Assembly: GCF_000306785.1 (NCBI RefSeq)
Contig: NC_017955.1
Coordinates: 4,030,001-4,094,000, forward strand
DNA from: Modestobacter italicus
GTDB taxonomy: Bacteria > Actinomycetota > Actinomycetes > Mycobacteriales > Geodermatophilaceae
Reading direction: 5' to 3'
Length of the DNA stretch: 64,000 nucleotides
Under the pieces are notes generated by a model. The model was not told the origin of the DNA and did no database searches. It was given only the letters and a program-made list of their open reading frames with translations. The translations under genes and the position numbers were made by a program. Positions 33,500 to 42,289 of this stretch are shown one piece after another (within the stretch, counting starts at the first letter, position 1; each line of letters opens with the position of its first letter).

Positions 33500-34455
33500 A
33501 GCCGCGGCTCGCAGGCGCCCGCGCCGAGCTGCGCCAGCCCGGTGAGGTCGCCGGGGGCGAAGTCGAGGACGGCGGACGTCGTCGGGTACATCAGCTGCGA
33601 CGGGTCGTCCACGTGGTCCAGCCCGACGACGTGGCCGAGCTCGTGCAGCACGATCGCCCGTGCCACCGCGGCCCCGTTCGGCCAGGTCGCGAGGTCGGCG
33701 AACTCGGCCGCGTCCAACTGCACGGTGCCGGTCACGAAGACCGCGGGGCCGTCGCCCGCCGACGTCCCCAGGCTCCCGCCCAGACCGGCCACGTCCGCGG
33801 CGAAGTCGGGTTGCTCGGCGACGGTCTCCCAGGTGATGAGCACCGGCGCCCAGCGATCGCCGTACCGGTCGGGCTGGAAGGGCGCGCGCTGGTCGACGAG
33901 GTCCTCGTCGGTCGCGCCGTCGTAGACGAACTGCAGCCCGGTCACCTCGGAGACCCGCGCGACGGCGCTCTCGATCAGCGCCTCGCCGCCGACCGGCGCG
34001 TTGTCCGGGCGGACGACGTAGTGCACCGGCCGGCACGGGTCGTAGCCGACGGGCGTGACGCCGTCGTCCTGCTGCTGCAGGAAGTCGTACGAGCCGCCCG
34101 CCGCAGGCGGAGACAGCGGCGTGCCGAGCGGGTCGTCGGAGGAGTCCGCGCCGGGCGTGGGCATGTCCGGCGCGGCGGAGACCCCGGCAATCGCAGCGGG
34201 GTCGGCGAACAGCCCGAACCGGGTCCCCGCGGCGCCGAGCACGACGATGGCCACCACGAGCACGGCGCCACCGACGCCGGTCCAGTTCCGCCGCCTGCGG
34301 GCCCGCCGCGGCTCGGTGGGAGCCCAGCTGCGCCACGGCTCCGGCGGGGCAGCCCGCCCGGTCGCCTCGTCGAGCACCCACTGCGGGACCCGGCCCGTGG
34401 GCGAGGAGGGCAGCGTGCGCTCCTGGTCGTACTGGCGTCGCACGTTCTCCCCCAC
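33496..34455 (-). CDS. Matrixin-like secreted metalloprotease (copy 1)
   Basis: 319 residues. The cytoplasmic N-terminus (PQWVLDEATGRAAPPEPWRSW) is followed by a transmembrane segment (GGAVLVVAIVVLGAAG) and an ectodomain with HELGHVVGLDHVDDPSQLM, the metzincin zinc site plus Met-turn. Same ectodomain as the following gene, differing in length of the cytoplasmic tail. The GTGA overlap implies coupled translation. This may represent a pair acting on one substrate, or a recent duplication with divergence of targeting. Confidence 0.86.
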   Translation of the reverse strand: MGENVRRQYDQERTLPSSPTGRVPQWVLDEATGRAAPPEPWRSWAPTEPRRARRRRNWTGVGGAVLVVAIVVLGAAGTRFGLFADPAAIAGVSAAPDMPTPGADSSDDPLGTPLSPPAAGGSYDFLQQQDDGVTPVGYDPCRPVHYVVRPDNAPVGGEALIESAVARVSEVTGLQFVYDGATDEDLVDQRAPFQPDRYGDRWAPVLITWETVAEQPDFAADVAGLGGSLGTSAGDGPAVFVTGTVQLDAAEFADLATWPNGAAVARAIVLHELGHVVGLDHVDDPSQLMYPTTSAVLDFAPGDLTGLAQLGAGACEPRL

Positions 34456-34531
34456 CGACTGGCCGATTGCGTTCCGCTTCTCTTGGTAGCGGAGCGCGGG
34501 CCTGCGGACGACCCCTCGTCGCCCGGAGGGG

Positions 34532-35290
34532 TCAGGTGGCGGGGACCAGGTCCCAGCTCGCGGCGGCGATGTCGTCGGCCTCGGTGCGGGACAGGTCCCC
34601 GACGGCGACGAGCCGGTCGAGCACGTGCGCCTGCCGGGCCGCGGCCAGATCGGGGTGCACGAACGGGTCGCAGGCCGACGGCGCCTGGAACAGCCCGGCG
34701 AGTAGCGTGGCCTGCGGCCAGCTCAGGTCGGCCGGCTCGACGCCGAAGTAGCCCTCGGTGGCGGCGGTCAGGCCGTAGAACCCGTGGCCGTAGTAGCCGT
34801 CGTCGAGGTACATCTGGAGCAGCTGGTCCTTGCTCCAGGTGGAGTCCAGCTTCAGCGCGAGGACGACAGACTGCACCCGGTCGGGAAAGCTCTGGCCACC
34901 GCCGGCGTAGAGGTTCTTGGCCAGCTGCTGGTCGAGGGTCGAACCACCCTCGTCGTTGCCGGTGAGCGCACCCCAGCCCGCCCGGACGGCGCCGATCGCG
35001 TCGATGCCGACGTGGTGCTCGAAACGGCTGTCCTCGGTGGCGATGAGCGCCTGGGCGAGGTTGTCGGGGACGTCGCCCTGCAGCGGCGTGCCGCCGATGG
35101 CGGCGAGCTCGGCGGAGACGAGCTGCTGGGCGTCGTCGACGGACGGCGTGACGACCCAGCCGATGCCGAGCAGGACGGCGAACAGGAGCACGACGGCAGC
35201 CAGCACCCGCCGGACCCGGCGCAGGAACGTGCGAAGCCGGCGCGGCCGGCGGGCGGTCTGCTGGTGCGACGGCGCAGCGGACGTCACCAC
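34532..35290 (-). CDS. Monofunctional peptidoglycan glycosyltransferase (GT51)
   Basis: 252 residues from GTG 35290 or 35287. After a basic N-terminus and one transmembrane helix (VLAAVVLLFAVLLGIGW) comes a GT51 domain: ALIATEDSRFEHHVG holds the catalytic Glu, and GGSTLDQQLAKNLY and LKLDSTWSKDQLLQMYLD are the family signatures. No transpeptidase domain follows, so this is an MtgA-like enzyme polymerising lipid II. It ends a run of envelope genes and is divergent from the HTH/nucleotidyltransferase pair. Confidence 0.86.
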   Translation of the reverse strand: MVTSAAPSHQQTARRPRRLRTFLRRVRRVLAAVVLLFAVLLGIGWVVTPSVDDAQQLVSAELAAIGGTPLQGDVPDNLAQALIATEDSRFEHHVGIDAIGAVRAGWGALTGNDEGGSTLDQQLAKNLYAGGGQSFPDRVQSVVLALKLDSTWSKDQLLQMYLDDGYYGHGFYGLTAATEGYFGVEPADLSWPQATLLAGLFQAPSACDPFVHPDLAAARQAHVLDRLVAVGDLSRTEADDIAAASWDLVPAT

Positions 35291-35447
35291 TGCCTGGTCG
35301 CCTCCTGATCGCCCCGGACGCCCCGGATCGGGACGTCCTGTCGATCATGAGACGCCGACCGGCTGGGAGGTGACTGTCAGTAGCCCGGCTTCACCCCATC
35401 GGGCGACGACCGCCGGTCGACCCCGTCCGACGAACACGCGCGGCGCC

Positions 35448-35479
35448 TTGACCGACAGTGTCGCTGCAACGACACTGTC
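35448..35479 (+). promoter_or_regulatory. Promoter with 10-bp palindromic operator
   Basis: TTGACC (35448-35453) and GACACT (35471-35476) are 17 bp apart and the ATG of the HTH gene is 7 bases after the -10, so transcripts would be leaderless. The palindrome GACAGTGTCG-N6-CGACACTGTC (35454-35479, perfect 10-bp arms) fills the spacer and -10. Binding there would block transcription, the usual sign of autorepression. Confidence 0.8.
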
Positions 35480-35482
35480 CGC

Positions 35483-36151
35483 ATGCCTCTGATGACGTCC
35501 CAGCAGGCGGCGGAACGGATCGGGGTCTCGGTCCGGCACGTGCAACGGCTGGTGTCCGGCGGCGATCTGGTGGCGATCGGCCCGGACCGGGTCGACGCCG
35601 AGTCGGTGGCCCAGTGGCTGGCGCAACGCCAGGGCAGCCGGCTGCGGGCGTGGGAGCAGCCGACCGCCTGGGCTGCGGTCGCGCTGCTCGAGGGCCGGCC
35701 GGCCCCGTGGCTCGGCCAGTCACCACGGTCGCGGCTCCGGTCCGCCCTCGCCGAGCTGAGTGGCACCGAGCTGGCGGCTCGCACCCGCAACAGGGCCACC
35801 GTGCACCGTTTCCACGCCCATCCCCGGGCGCTCGACCGTCTCGCCCGGGTGGTCGTCGCATCCGGCTCGACCGAGGGCATCGGCGGGCTCACCGCGGCGG
35901 CAGACCGGCTCGACGGCTACGTCGACGACGGTGCTCTGCAGCGCCTCGTCGACCGGTACCGACTGGAGACCGACCCGGGGGGCAACACGACGTTGCGCGC
36001 GACGGGCATGCCGACCGCCGTGGTGAGTGACCTGGCGGGCGGCCGCAACCTCGTGCTCGCCGGGCTCGACCTCGCCGGGTCCACCGACGCGCGCGAGCGT
36101 TCGGCCGGTCACCGCCTCCTGCAGCGCGCGGTCGAGAGCCTGCGTGGCTGA
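35483..36151 (+). CDS. HTH DNA-binding protein, putative antitoxin partner
   Basis: 222 residues. The first 45 residues are an excisionase-type helix-turn-helix (TSQQAAERIGVSVRHVQRLVSGG). The rest is an unrecognised helical region. It overlaps the next gene by 8 bp, and its own promoter has a perfect palindrome over the -10. In AbiE-type (type IV) modules the antitoxin-side protein autorepresses and counteracts a nucleotidyltransferase toxin; this arrangement matches, but the protein does not look like a standard AbiEi, so the pairing is inferred. Confidence 0.78.
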   Translation: MPLMTSQQAAERIGVSVRHVQRLVSGGDLVAIGPDRVDAESVAQWLAQRQGSRLRAWEQPTAWAAVALLEGRPAPWLGQSPRSRLRSALAELSGTELAARTRNRATVHRFHAHPRALDRLARVVVASGSTEGIGGLTAAADRLDGYVDDGALQRLVDRYRLETDPGGNTTLRATGMPTAVVSDLAGGRNLVLAGLDLAGSTDARERSAGHRLLQRAVESLRG

Positions 36152-36914
36152 GGTCCTCCGACCGCCGACGCCGCCCGGCGGCTGGGCACGACCGTGGCCG
36201 GACGTCGCCGAGCTGGCCGCGGTCGTCCCGGCTGACGCCTGGACACTGATCGGCGGGCTGATGGTGCAGCTGCACGGCGCCCTGGCGGGGCTGCCCGTGG
36301 TGCGCCCGACGAACGACGTCGACGTCCTGCTGCACGTCGAGACCGGCCGGGGACGCGCAGCGCAGGTGGCTCGGGCCCTGGAAGAGCTGCACTACGAACT
36401 GCGGCCGAGTCTCGATGCCCGTACGGGGACCGCACACCGGTTCGTCCGGGAGGGCGCCGTCGTGGACCTGGTGACGTCCGAGGCCGGTCCCTCGGTCGTC
36501 GACGTGGTCGCCGCCGACCACGCCCCACCACGCACCTTGGAACGGTTCCGCGGCTACGACCTCGTCCAGGTCGAGGGAGGGACCCAGGCGCTGCGGCGGA
36601 CCGTCCTGGCCGAGCTGCAGATCAGCGGGTCGGTGCCGACGACGCTCAGCGTGCCGGACGCCTTCGGGGCGCTGGTCCTCAAGGCCGCCGCGCACCGGGC
36701 CGACACCCGCGACCGCGATCGCCACCTCGCCGACGCAGCCGTCCTGCTGGCCTGCGTCGACCCCTTCGAGGAACGCAGCTCGTCGGGCAGCGACCGTTCG
36801 CGGCTGCTGCACCTCCAACGACACCTGGTGGATCCGACGGTCTCGGCGTGGCTGGTGCTGCCCGAGGCCGCTCGCCGGAACGGACAGGCAGCGCTCGACC
36901 TGCTCTGCTCCTGA
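36144..36914 (+). CDS. Nucleotidyltransferase fold protein, AbiEii-like toxin candidate
   Basis: 256 residues from GTG 36144, overlapping the HTH gene by 8 bp. The text ADAWTLIGGLMVQLHGALAGLP and PTNDVDVLLHVE shows the G-G plus DxD signature of DNA polymerase beta-like nucleotidyltransferases (the AbiEii/AbiGii/MNT groups). A later Asp in VVDLVTSEAG is the third metal ligand. In AbiE-type modules such enzymes modify tRNA or protein and stop growth, neutralised by the partner. Function here is inferred from family and overlap. Confidence 0.8.
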   Translation: MAEVLRPPTPPGGWARPWPDVAELAAVVPADAWTLIGGLMVQLHGALAGLPVVRPTNDVDVLLHVETGRGRAAQVARALEELHYELRPSLDARTGTAHRFVREGAVVDLVTSEAGPSVVDVVAADHAPPRTLERFRGYDLVQVEGGTQALRRTVLAELQISGSVPTTLSVPDAFGALVLKAAAHRADTRDRDRHLADAAVLLACVDPFEERSSSGSDRSRLLHLQRHLVDPTVSAWLVLPEAARRNGQAALDLLCS

Positions 36915-36939
36915 CCTGGTCCCGTCCGTCGCTGGCTGC

Positions 36940-38430
36940 TCAGCCCGGCAGGTCGCGCAGGGCGAGGGCGACGACCAGCGCGGTGTGCCGCGAGGCCGCG
37001 TGCACGTCGCCGATCAGCTCCTCGATCTTCTGCAGCCGGCCGTGCACCGTCTGCCGGCGCAGCCGCAGCGCCTCCGACGTCCGCACCTTCGACGAGGAGT
37101 GGGCCAGGTAGACGGCGAGCGTGCGCACCAGGTCGCTGCCGTGCGCGGCGTCGTGCTCGACCAGCCGGCCGATCTCCTCGCGCACCACCTGCTCGGCCAG
37201 CGGCTCGGTGCGCAGCCCGCTGAGCAGGAGCTGCGCGGTCATCGTCCCGGCGGAGACCAGCCGCTCGGGGCTGAGCTCCAGCGCCCGCCGGGCCGCCGCC
37301 AGCGACCGGTCGGCCTCGTCCAGCCGGCCGACGACCGGCCCCGCCACCACCCGGGCCGATGCCGGAACACCCGTCGCCAGCCGGTCCACCGCGGCCAGCA
37401 CCGCGCGCGCCGCGGTCGTCGCCGCCGACGTCCGGACGACGGCCACCACCTCGCCGTCGACGTCCGCGGCCAGCGCCGAACCCGGCGCCAGCGCGCCGGT
37501 GACCGCGCGGACGACGCCGTCGGTGTCCACCGGCCCGAGCTCGGTGACCACCAGCACGACGTAGCGACCCTCGGCGGTGAACGGCAGGCCGAGCACCCGC
37601 GCGCGGGACACCAGCTCCCCCGGGGTCCGCCACCGGCGCTCGGTCAGGTCGGTGAGCAGCTGGTGCCGCCGGTGCACCAGGTCACCGCCGGCCGCCGAGC
37701 GCAGCAGCGCCAACCCGAGTGCCTCGGCCCCGAAGCTGCACACGCTGCCGGCCGTCGGGTCGTCGGCCCGGGCCGGGGAGAGCACGGCGACCTGCCCCCA
37801 GTGCCGCTCCAGCAGGACGACGTCCCGGCGGACCACCGGCCGGCCGCGGCGCCGCGAGCCCGCGCCGTCCAGCCCGGCCGAGGCGACCAGCGCACCGTCG
37901 GCCGTGGTCACCGTCACCGGCGCCCCGGCGAGCTCGGCCATCAGCGTGGTCAGCTCGGCGGGCCCGGCGCCGTCCAGCAGCGCGTCGCTGAGCAGCTGGC
38001 GCACGTCGCGGTCCCGCCGGGTGCCGGCCTGGGCGTCCTCGAGCAGCGCGGTCTGCACCTGCTCGGTGATCTCGACGAACGGCACGATCTCGCGCAGCAC
38101 GACCAGCGGCAGCCCGTGCTGCCGGCAGGCCTCCACCAGCCCGTCCGGCGGCTCGGTGAACGTCCAGCCGAGCTCCAGCGCCAGCGCGGCCACCCCGCGG
38201 TCGGCGAGCGCCGCGACGTAGGCCGCCTCCCCCACCGCGCCGCGCCCGCCCAGCCCGAGCCCGGTGGTCAGCAGCAGCTCACCGCCGCGGAGCAGGTACG
38301 CCGCCTCGGCCAGCTCGCTGGTGTGCACCCAGCGCACCGGCCGGTCCAGCAGGTCGGCCCCCACCACGACTTCCGGCCGGGCGCGGGCCAGCGCGTCGAC
38401 GGCCAGCACGTCGGCGAGGCTCAGCGGCAT
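36940..38430 (-). CDS. pucR: PucR family transcriptional regulator
   Basis: 496 residues from ATG 38430. The N-terminal part (PLSLADVLAVDALARARPEVVVGADLLDRPVRWVHTSEL) is the PucR/CdaR-like sensor, and the C-terminal segment SEALRLRRQTVHGRLQKIEELIGDV is the PucR-type HTH-30. The family activates purine catabolism genes in response to pathway metabolites. It is divergent from the molybdenum hydroxylase operon beginning at 38577, with 146 bp between starts, which strongly suggests regulation of that operon. Confidence 0.88.
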   Translation of the reverse strand: MPLSLADVLAVDALARARPEVVVGADLLDRPVRWVHTSELAEAAYLLRGGELLLTTGLGLGGRGAVGEAAYVAALADRGVAALALELGWTFTEPPDGLVEACRQHGLPLVVLREIVPFVEITEQVQTALLEDAQAGTRRDRDVRQLLSDALLDGAGPAELTTLMAELAGAPVTVTTADGALVASAGLDGAGSRRRGRPVVRRDVVLLERHWGQVAVLSPARADDPTAGSVCSFGAEALGLALLRSAAGGDLVHRRHQLLTDLTERRWRTPGELVSRARVLGLPFTAEGRYVVLVVTELGPVDTDGVVRAVTGALAPGSALAADVDGEVVAVVRTSAATTAARAVLAAVDRLATGVPASARVVAGPVVGRLDEADRSLAAARRALELSPERLVSAGTMTAQLLLSGLRTEPLAEQVVREEIGRLVEHDAAHGSDLVRTLAVYLAHSSSKVRTSEALRLRRQTVHGRLQKIEELIGDVHAASRHTALVVALALRDLPG

Positions 38431-38576
38431 GGCCGGCAGCACAGCAGCCGGCGGACAGAACGTCCAGTCGGGCGAGCCAGAACGCACCAGATGGTCCGTG
38501 GTGGCCGGTCACCGACGGCGCGCACGATGACCTCGCCCCGGCAGCCCGCCCGGGACCCGCTCGACCCAGGAGCGCG

Positions 38577-39448
38577 ATGAAGCCCGCACCGTTCGAGTAC
38601 CGGCGCCCGGCCACCGTCGCCGGCGCCCTGGCCGACCTCGCCGCCGCCGAGGGCGCCCGGGTGCTGGCCGGCGGCCAGAGCCTGGTGCCGCTGCTCAACC
38701 TCCGGCTGGCCACCCCGCCGGTCGTCGTGGACATCAACCGGGTCGAGGGCCTGGACGCCGTCGTCGAGCGCGAGGGGCGGGTGCACATCGGTGCGACCGC
38801 CCGGCAGTCCGCCGTCCTCGCCTCCGAGCTGGTCCGCAGCCGGCTGCCGCTGGTCGCCGCGGCGCTGGCCCGGGTCGCCCACCCGCAGGTGCGGGCCCGC
38901 GGCACCGTGGTCGGCAACCTGTGCCACCACGACCCGGCGTCGGAGATGCCCGCGGTGGCCGTCGCACTCGACGCCGAGTTCACCGTCGTCGCCCCCGACG
39001 GCAGCGCCGCGACGTCGCCGCCGCCGACTTCTTCCTCGGCTCCTTCGCCGTCGCCGTCCCGGCCGGCGGCCTGGTCACCGGCGTCGCGTTCCCGGTCGCC
39101 GCGCCAGGCACCGGCGCCGGCTTCTACGAGGTCACCCGCAAGGCCAAGGACTTCGCGCTGATCGCCGCCGCCGCGCAGCTGACCGTCGCCGACGGCGCGG
39201 TCACCGACGCGCGGGTCGCGGTCACCGGGCTGACCCACGGCCCGGTCCGGATGGCAGCGGTCGAGTCCGCGCTGGTCGGCAGCCCGCCCACCGCCGAGGC
39301 GATCCGGGACGCCGCCCGGCTGGCCGGCGGCGAGGTGCTCGCCGAGGTCAACACCCGCTCCCCCGCCGCGTACCGACGCCGGGTGCTGCCCGTCGTCGTC
39401 GCCCGCGCCCTCAAGTCCGCCGCCGCCGACCTGGAGGTCGCCCCGTGA
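38577..39448 (+). pseudogene. Molybdenum hydroxylase FAD subunit, frameshifted
   Basis: The first frame (to about 39003) shows the FAD-binding domain of CoxM/XdhB-like subunits: AGGQSLVPLLNLRLA and RARGTVVGNLCHHDPASEMPA. At 39004-39006 one base seems missing: inserting a C gives DGSRRDVAAADFFLGSF and the second frame continues TRKAKDFALIAAAAQL and AYRRRVLPVVVARAL to the stop at 39448. The full protein would be about 291 residues, normal for the family. The gene is first of the operon and its stop overlaps the next start as GTGA. As written it is broken. Confidence 0.88.
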
Positions 39449-39947
39449 CCCAGGCACCCGCCCGCCCCACGCTGATCCCGATCAGCCTCACCGTGAACGG
39501 GCTGCCCGTGGAGGCCGCCGTCCCGGGCCGGCTGCTGCTGGCCGACTTCCTCCGCGAGCAGCTCGGCCTCACCGGCACCCACGTCGGCTGCGGGCACGGC
39601 ACCTGCGGCTCGTGCACGATCCTGGTCGACGGCGAGGCGGTGCGCTCCTGCCTGCAGTTCGCCGTCCAGGTCGACGGGTGCGTCCTCACCACCGTCGAGG
39701 GCGTCTCGCCCGACGGGCAGCTGACCCCGGTGCAGCAGGCGTTCCAGGACAACCACGGCATGCAGTGCGGCTACTGCACGCCCGGCTTCGTCTGCTCGCT
39801 CACCGGGCTGCTGGCCAAGGACCCGGCCCCCAGTGAGGAGACGATCGTCGACACCCTCAACGGCCACCTGTGCCGGTGCACCGGCTACAGAACATCCTCA
39901 AGGCGGCCCGCCAGGCCGCCGGGCGACCCGTGGAGGGCGACCAGTGA
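39445..39947 (+). CDS. Molybdenum hydroxylase 2Fe-2S subunit, C-terminal frameshift
   Basis: From GTG 39445. The plant-type ferredoxin cluster is GCGHGTCGSCTIL with a later Cys, and the second [2Fe-2S] cluster CGYCTPGF plus CRCTGY are all present, matching CoxS/XdhC-like subunits. Directly after CRCTGY the frame goes off: inserting one C near 39888 gives QNILKAARQAAGRPVEGDQ and a stop at 39945-39947 that overlaps the next start. Without it, the frame runs on into the next gene. Electrons pass from the Mo site through this subunit to FAD. Confidence 0.87.
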
Positions 39948-42289
39948 CCGAGCAGCTCGCCCGGCCCAAGTACGTCGGCGGCTCGGTCAAGCGCCGGGAG
40001 GACCCGCGGCTGCTGCTCGGCCGCGGCCGCTACGTCGCCGACATCAACCGGGCCGGCACCGTGTTCATGGGCGTCGTCCGCTCGCCGCACGCGCACGCCC
40101 GGATCGTCTCCGTCGACACCTCCCGCGCGCTCGCCGACCCGCGGGTGCTCGCCGTCCTCACCTGGGAGGACATCAAGGACGCCGCCGGCCCGCTGCCGTG
40201 CATCGACCGGTACACCGACTCGCTGCCGGTGCTGCAGACCGCGCTGGCCGACTCCGTCGTCCGGTACGTCGGGGAGCCGGTGGTCGCGCTGGTCGCCACC
40301 ACCGAGTACGCCGCGGAGGACGCGCTGTCGCTGGTCGACGTCGAGTACGAGCCGCTGCCCGCCGTCGTCGACCTGGACGAGGCGACCGCCGGGGCGACGC
40401 TGCTCTACCCCGAGCACGGCACCAACGTGATGACCACGATCAGCCAGGACGTCGGGGACGTCGAGGCCGCGTTCGCCGCCGCCGACCGGGTGTACGAGGA
40501 GACGTTCACCATCCACCGGTACGTGCCGATGCCGATGGAGACCCGCGGTGTGGTGGCCGAGGTCGACCCGATCACCGAGCGGCTGACGCTGACCACCTCC
40601 ACCCAGTTCCCGCACCTGGTCCGCGGCTTCCTGTCCGGGGTGCTGGGCATGCCGGAGAGCCGGATCCGGGTGGTCGCCCCCGACGTGGGCGGCGGGTTCG
40701 GCGCCAAGTGCGAGTTCTACTGCGAGGAGGTGCTCGCGCCGCTGTTCGCGCTGCAGCTGCGCCGGCCGGTGAAGTGGATCGAGGACCGCCGGGTCTCGAT
40801 GGTCGCCTCCTCGCACGCCCGCGAGCAGAAGCACACAGTGCGGGTGGCGGTGCAGGACGACGGCACGGTGACGGCGGTCGACGCGCAGTCGTGGACGTCG
40901 AACGGCGCGGCCTACTGCACGCTGGCGACCACCCCGGCGTCGATCTCCAGCGCGATGCTCCGCGGGCCGTACCGGATCCCGCACTACCGGGCGCGGGCGC
41001 ACTGCGTCGTCACCAACAAGACGCCGCTGGCGGTGTACCGGGGCGCCGGGCACCCGCAGGCGGTGCTGGTGATGGAACGGATGATGGACACCATCGCCGC
41101 CGACCTCGGCCGCGACCGGGTGGAGCTGCGGCTGCAGAACATGATCACCCCGGCGGAGCTGCCCTCGGACCGCGGGACGGCGATCGTGCTGGCCGGCCAG
41201 GTCGTCTACGACACCGGCGACTACGGCGCCTGCCTCACCCGCGCCGCGGAGATGATCGGCCTGACCCCGGACTGGCCCGCGGAGCAGGCGGCTCTTCGAG
41301 CTGACGGGAAGTACGTCGGCATCGGCGTCGCCTCGCTGGTGGAGGAGACCTCGATCGGGCCGTACGAGTCGGCCGTCGTCCGGGTGGACGGCGCCGGCAA
41401 GGTGACCGTGCTGACCGGCTCCTCGCCGCACGGGCAGGGGCACGTGACCACGTTCAGCCAGCTGGTGGCCGACGAGCTGGAGGTCGACCTGGAGGACATC
41501 ACGATCCTCTACGGCGACACCGACGTGGTCGCCGACGGGGTGGGCACGTTCGCCTCCCGGTCGGCGGCGATCGGCGGCGCGGCGGCGCGCAAGGCGGCCG
41601 GCGTGGTGAAGGACAAGGCGCTGGCGGTGGCGGCGCACGTCCTGGAGATCGACGTGGCCGACCTGGAGTGGCGCAACGGCGCCGCCTACGTGCGCGGCGT
41701 GCCGGCGAAGTCGATGTCGCTGGGTGAGCTCGCTTCGGCGGCGACCGCGTGGAACGCGCCCCTGCCCGGCGGCATGGAGTTCAACCTGGAGGCGACCTAC
41801 CAGCACCAGGCCGGCGGGATCGCGTTCTCCGACGCCACGCACGCGGCCAAGGTCGCCGTCGACGTGGAGACCGGCGAGGTCGAGGTGCTCGACTACGTGG
41901 TCGTGCACGACTGCGGCACGGTGATCAACCCGACGATCGTCGACGGCCAGGTGCACGGCGGCGTCGCGCAGGGGCTGGGCGGCACCTTCATGGAGGAGCT
42001 GGCCTACTCGGCCGACGGCCAGCCGCTGCCGGTGACGCTGCAGGACTACATCATGCCGACGGTCGGCGACATGCCGTGGATCCGCACCGACCACATGGAG
42101 AGCCCGACGCCGCTGAACCCCTACGGCATGAAGGGCGCCGGGGAGGGCGGGGCGACCGGGGCGCCGGGTGCGCTGGTGAACGCGCTGCAGGACGCGCTGG
42201 CGGTGTTCGGGGTCAACCTGACCTCCGACGGTCCGTGGACGCCGGACAAGGTGCTCGCCCTCGTGCCCTTCGCGGAGGAGTCCGAGTGA
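39944..42289 (+). CDS. Molybdopterin-binding subunit of xanthine dehydrogenase-like hydroxylase
   Basis: 781 residues from GTG 39944. This is the catalytic subunit: GGSVKRREDPRLLLGRGRYVADIN, the Mo-site DVGGGFGAK, AVYRGAGHPQAVLVMERMMD and the terminal GMKGAGEGGATGAPGALVNAL. The Glu in GAGEGG is the general base that deprotonates water in this family. Hydroxylates N-heterocycles or aldehydes. Context with PucR and an amidohydrolase suggests purine-type substrates (xanthine or related) rather than CO. Confidence 0.9.
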   Translation: MTEQLARPKYVGGSVKRREDPRLLLGRGRYVADINRAGTVFMGVVRSPHAHARIVSVDTSRALADPRVLAVLTWEDIKDAAGPLPCIDRYTDSLPVLQTALADSVVRYVGEPVVALVATTEYAAEDALSLVDVEYEPLPAVVDLDEATAGATLLYPEHGTNVMTTISQDVGDVEAAFAAADRVYEETFTIHRYVPMPMETRGVVAEVDPITERLTLTTSTQFPHLVRGFLSGVLGMPESRIRVVAPDVGGGFGAKCEFYCEEVLAPLFALQLRRPVKWIEDRRVSMVASSHAREQKHTVRVAVQDDGTVTAVDAQSWTSNGAAYCTLATTPASISSAMLRGPYRIPHYRARAHCVVTNKTPLAVYRGAGHPQAVLVMERMMDTIAADLGRDRVELRLQNMITPAELPSDRGTAIVLAGQVVYDTGDYGACLTRAAEMIGLTPDWPAEQAALRADGKYVGIGVASLVEETSIGPYESAVVRVDGAGKVTVLTGSSPHGQGHVTTFSQLVADELEVDLEDITILYGDTDVVADGVGTFASRSAAIGGAAARKAAGVVKDKALAVAAHVLEIDVADLEWRNGAAYVRGVPAKSMSLGELASAATAWNAPLPGGMEFNLEATYQHQAGGIAFSDATHAAKVAVDVETGEVEVLDYVVVHDCGTVINPTIVDGQVHGGVAQGLGGTFMEELAYSADGQPLPVTLQDYIMPTVGDMPWIRTDHMESPTPLNPYGMKGAGEGGATGAPGALVNALQDALAVFGVNLTSDGPWTPDKVLALVPFAEESE

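Noticed and set aside
39857..42094. Minus-strand frame opposite the Mo-binding subunit
   Set aside because: The plus frame carries the full set of family motifs; the minus frame is compositional noise.
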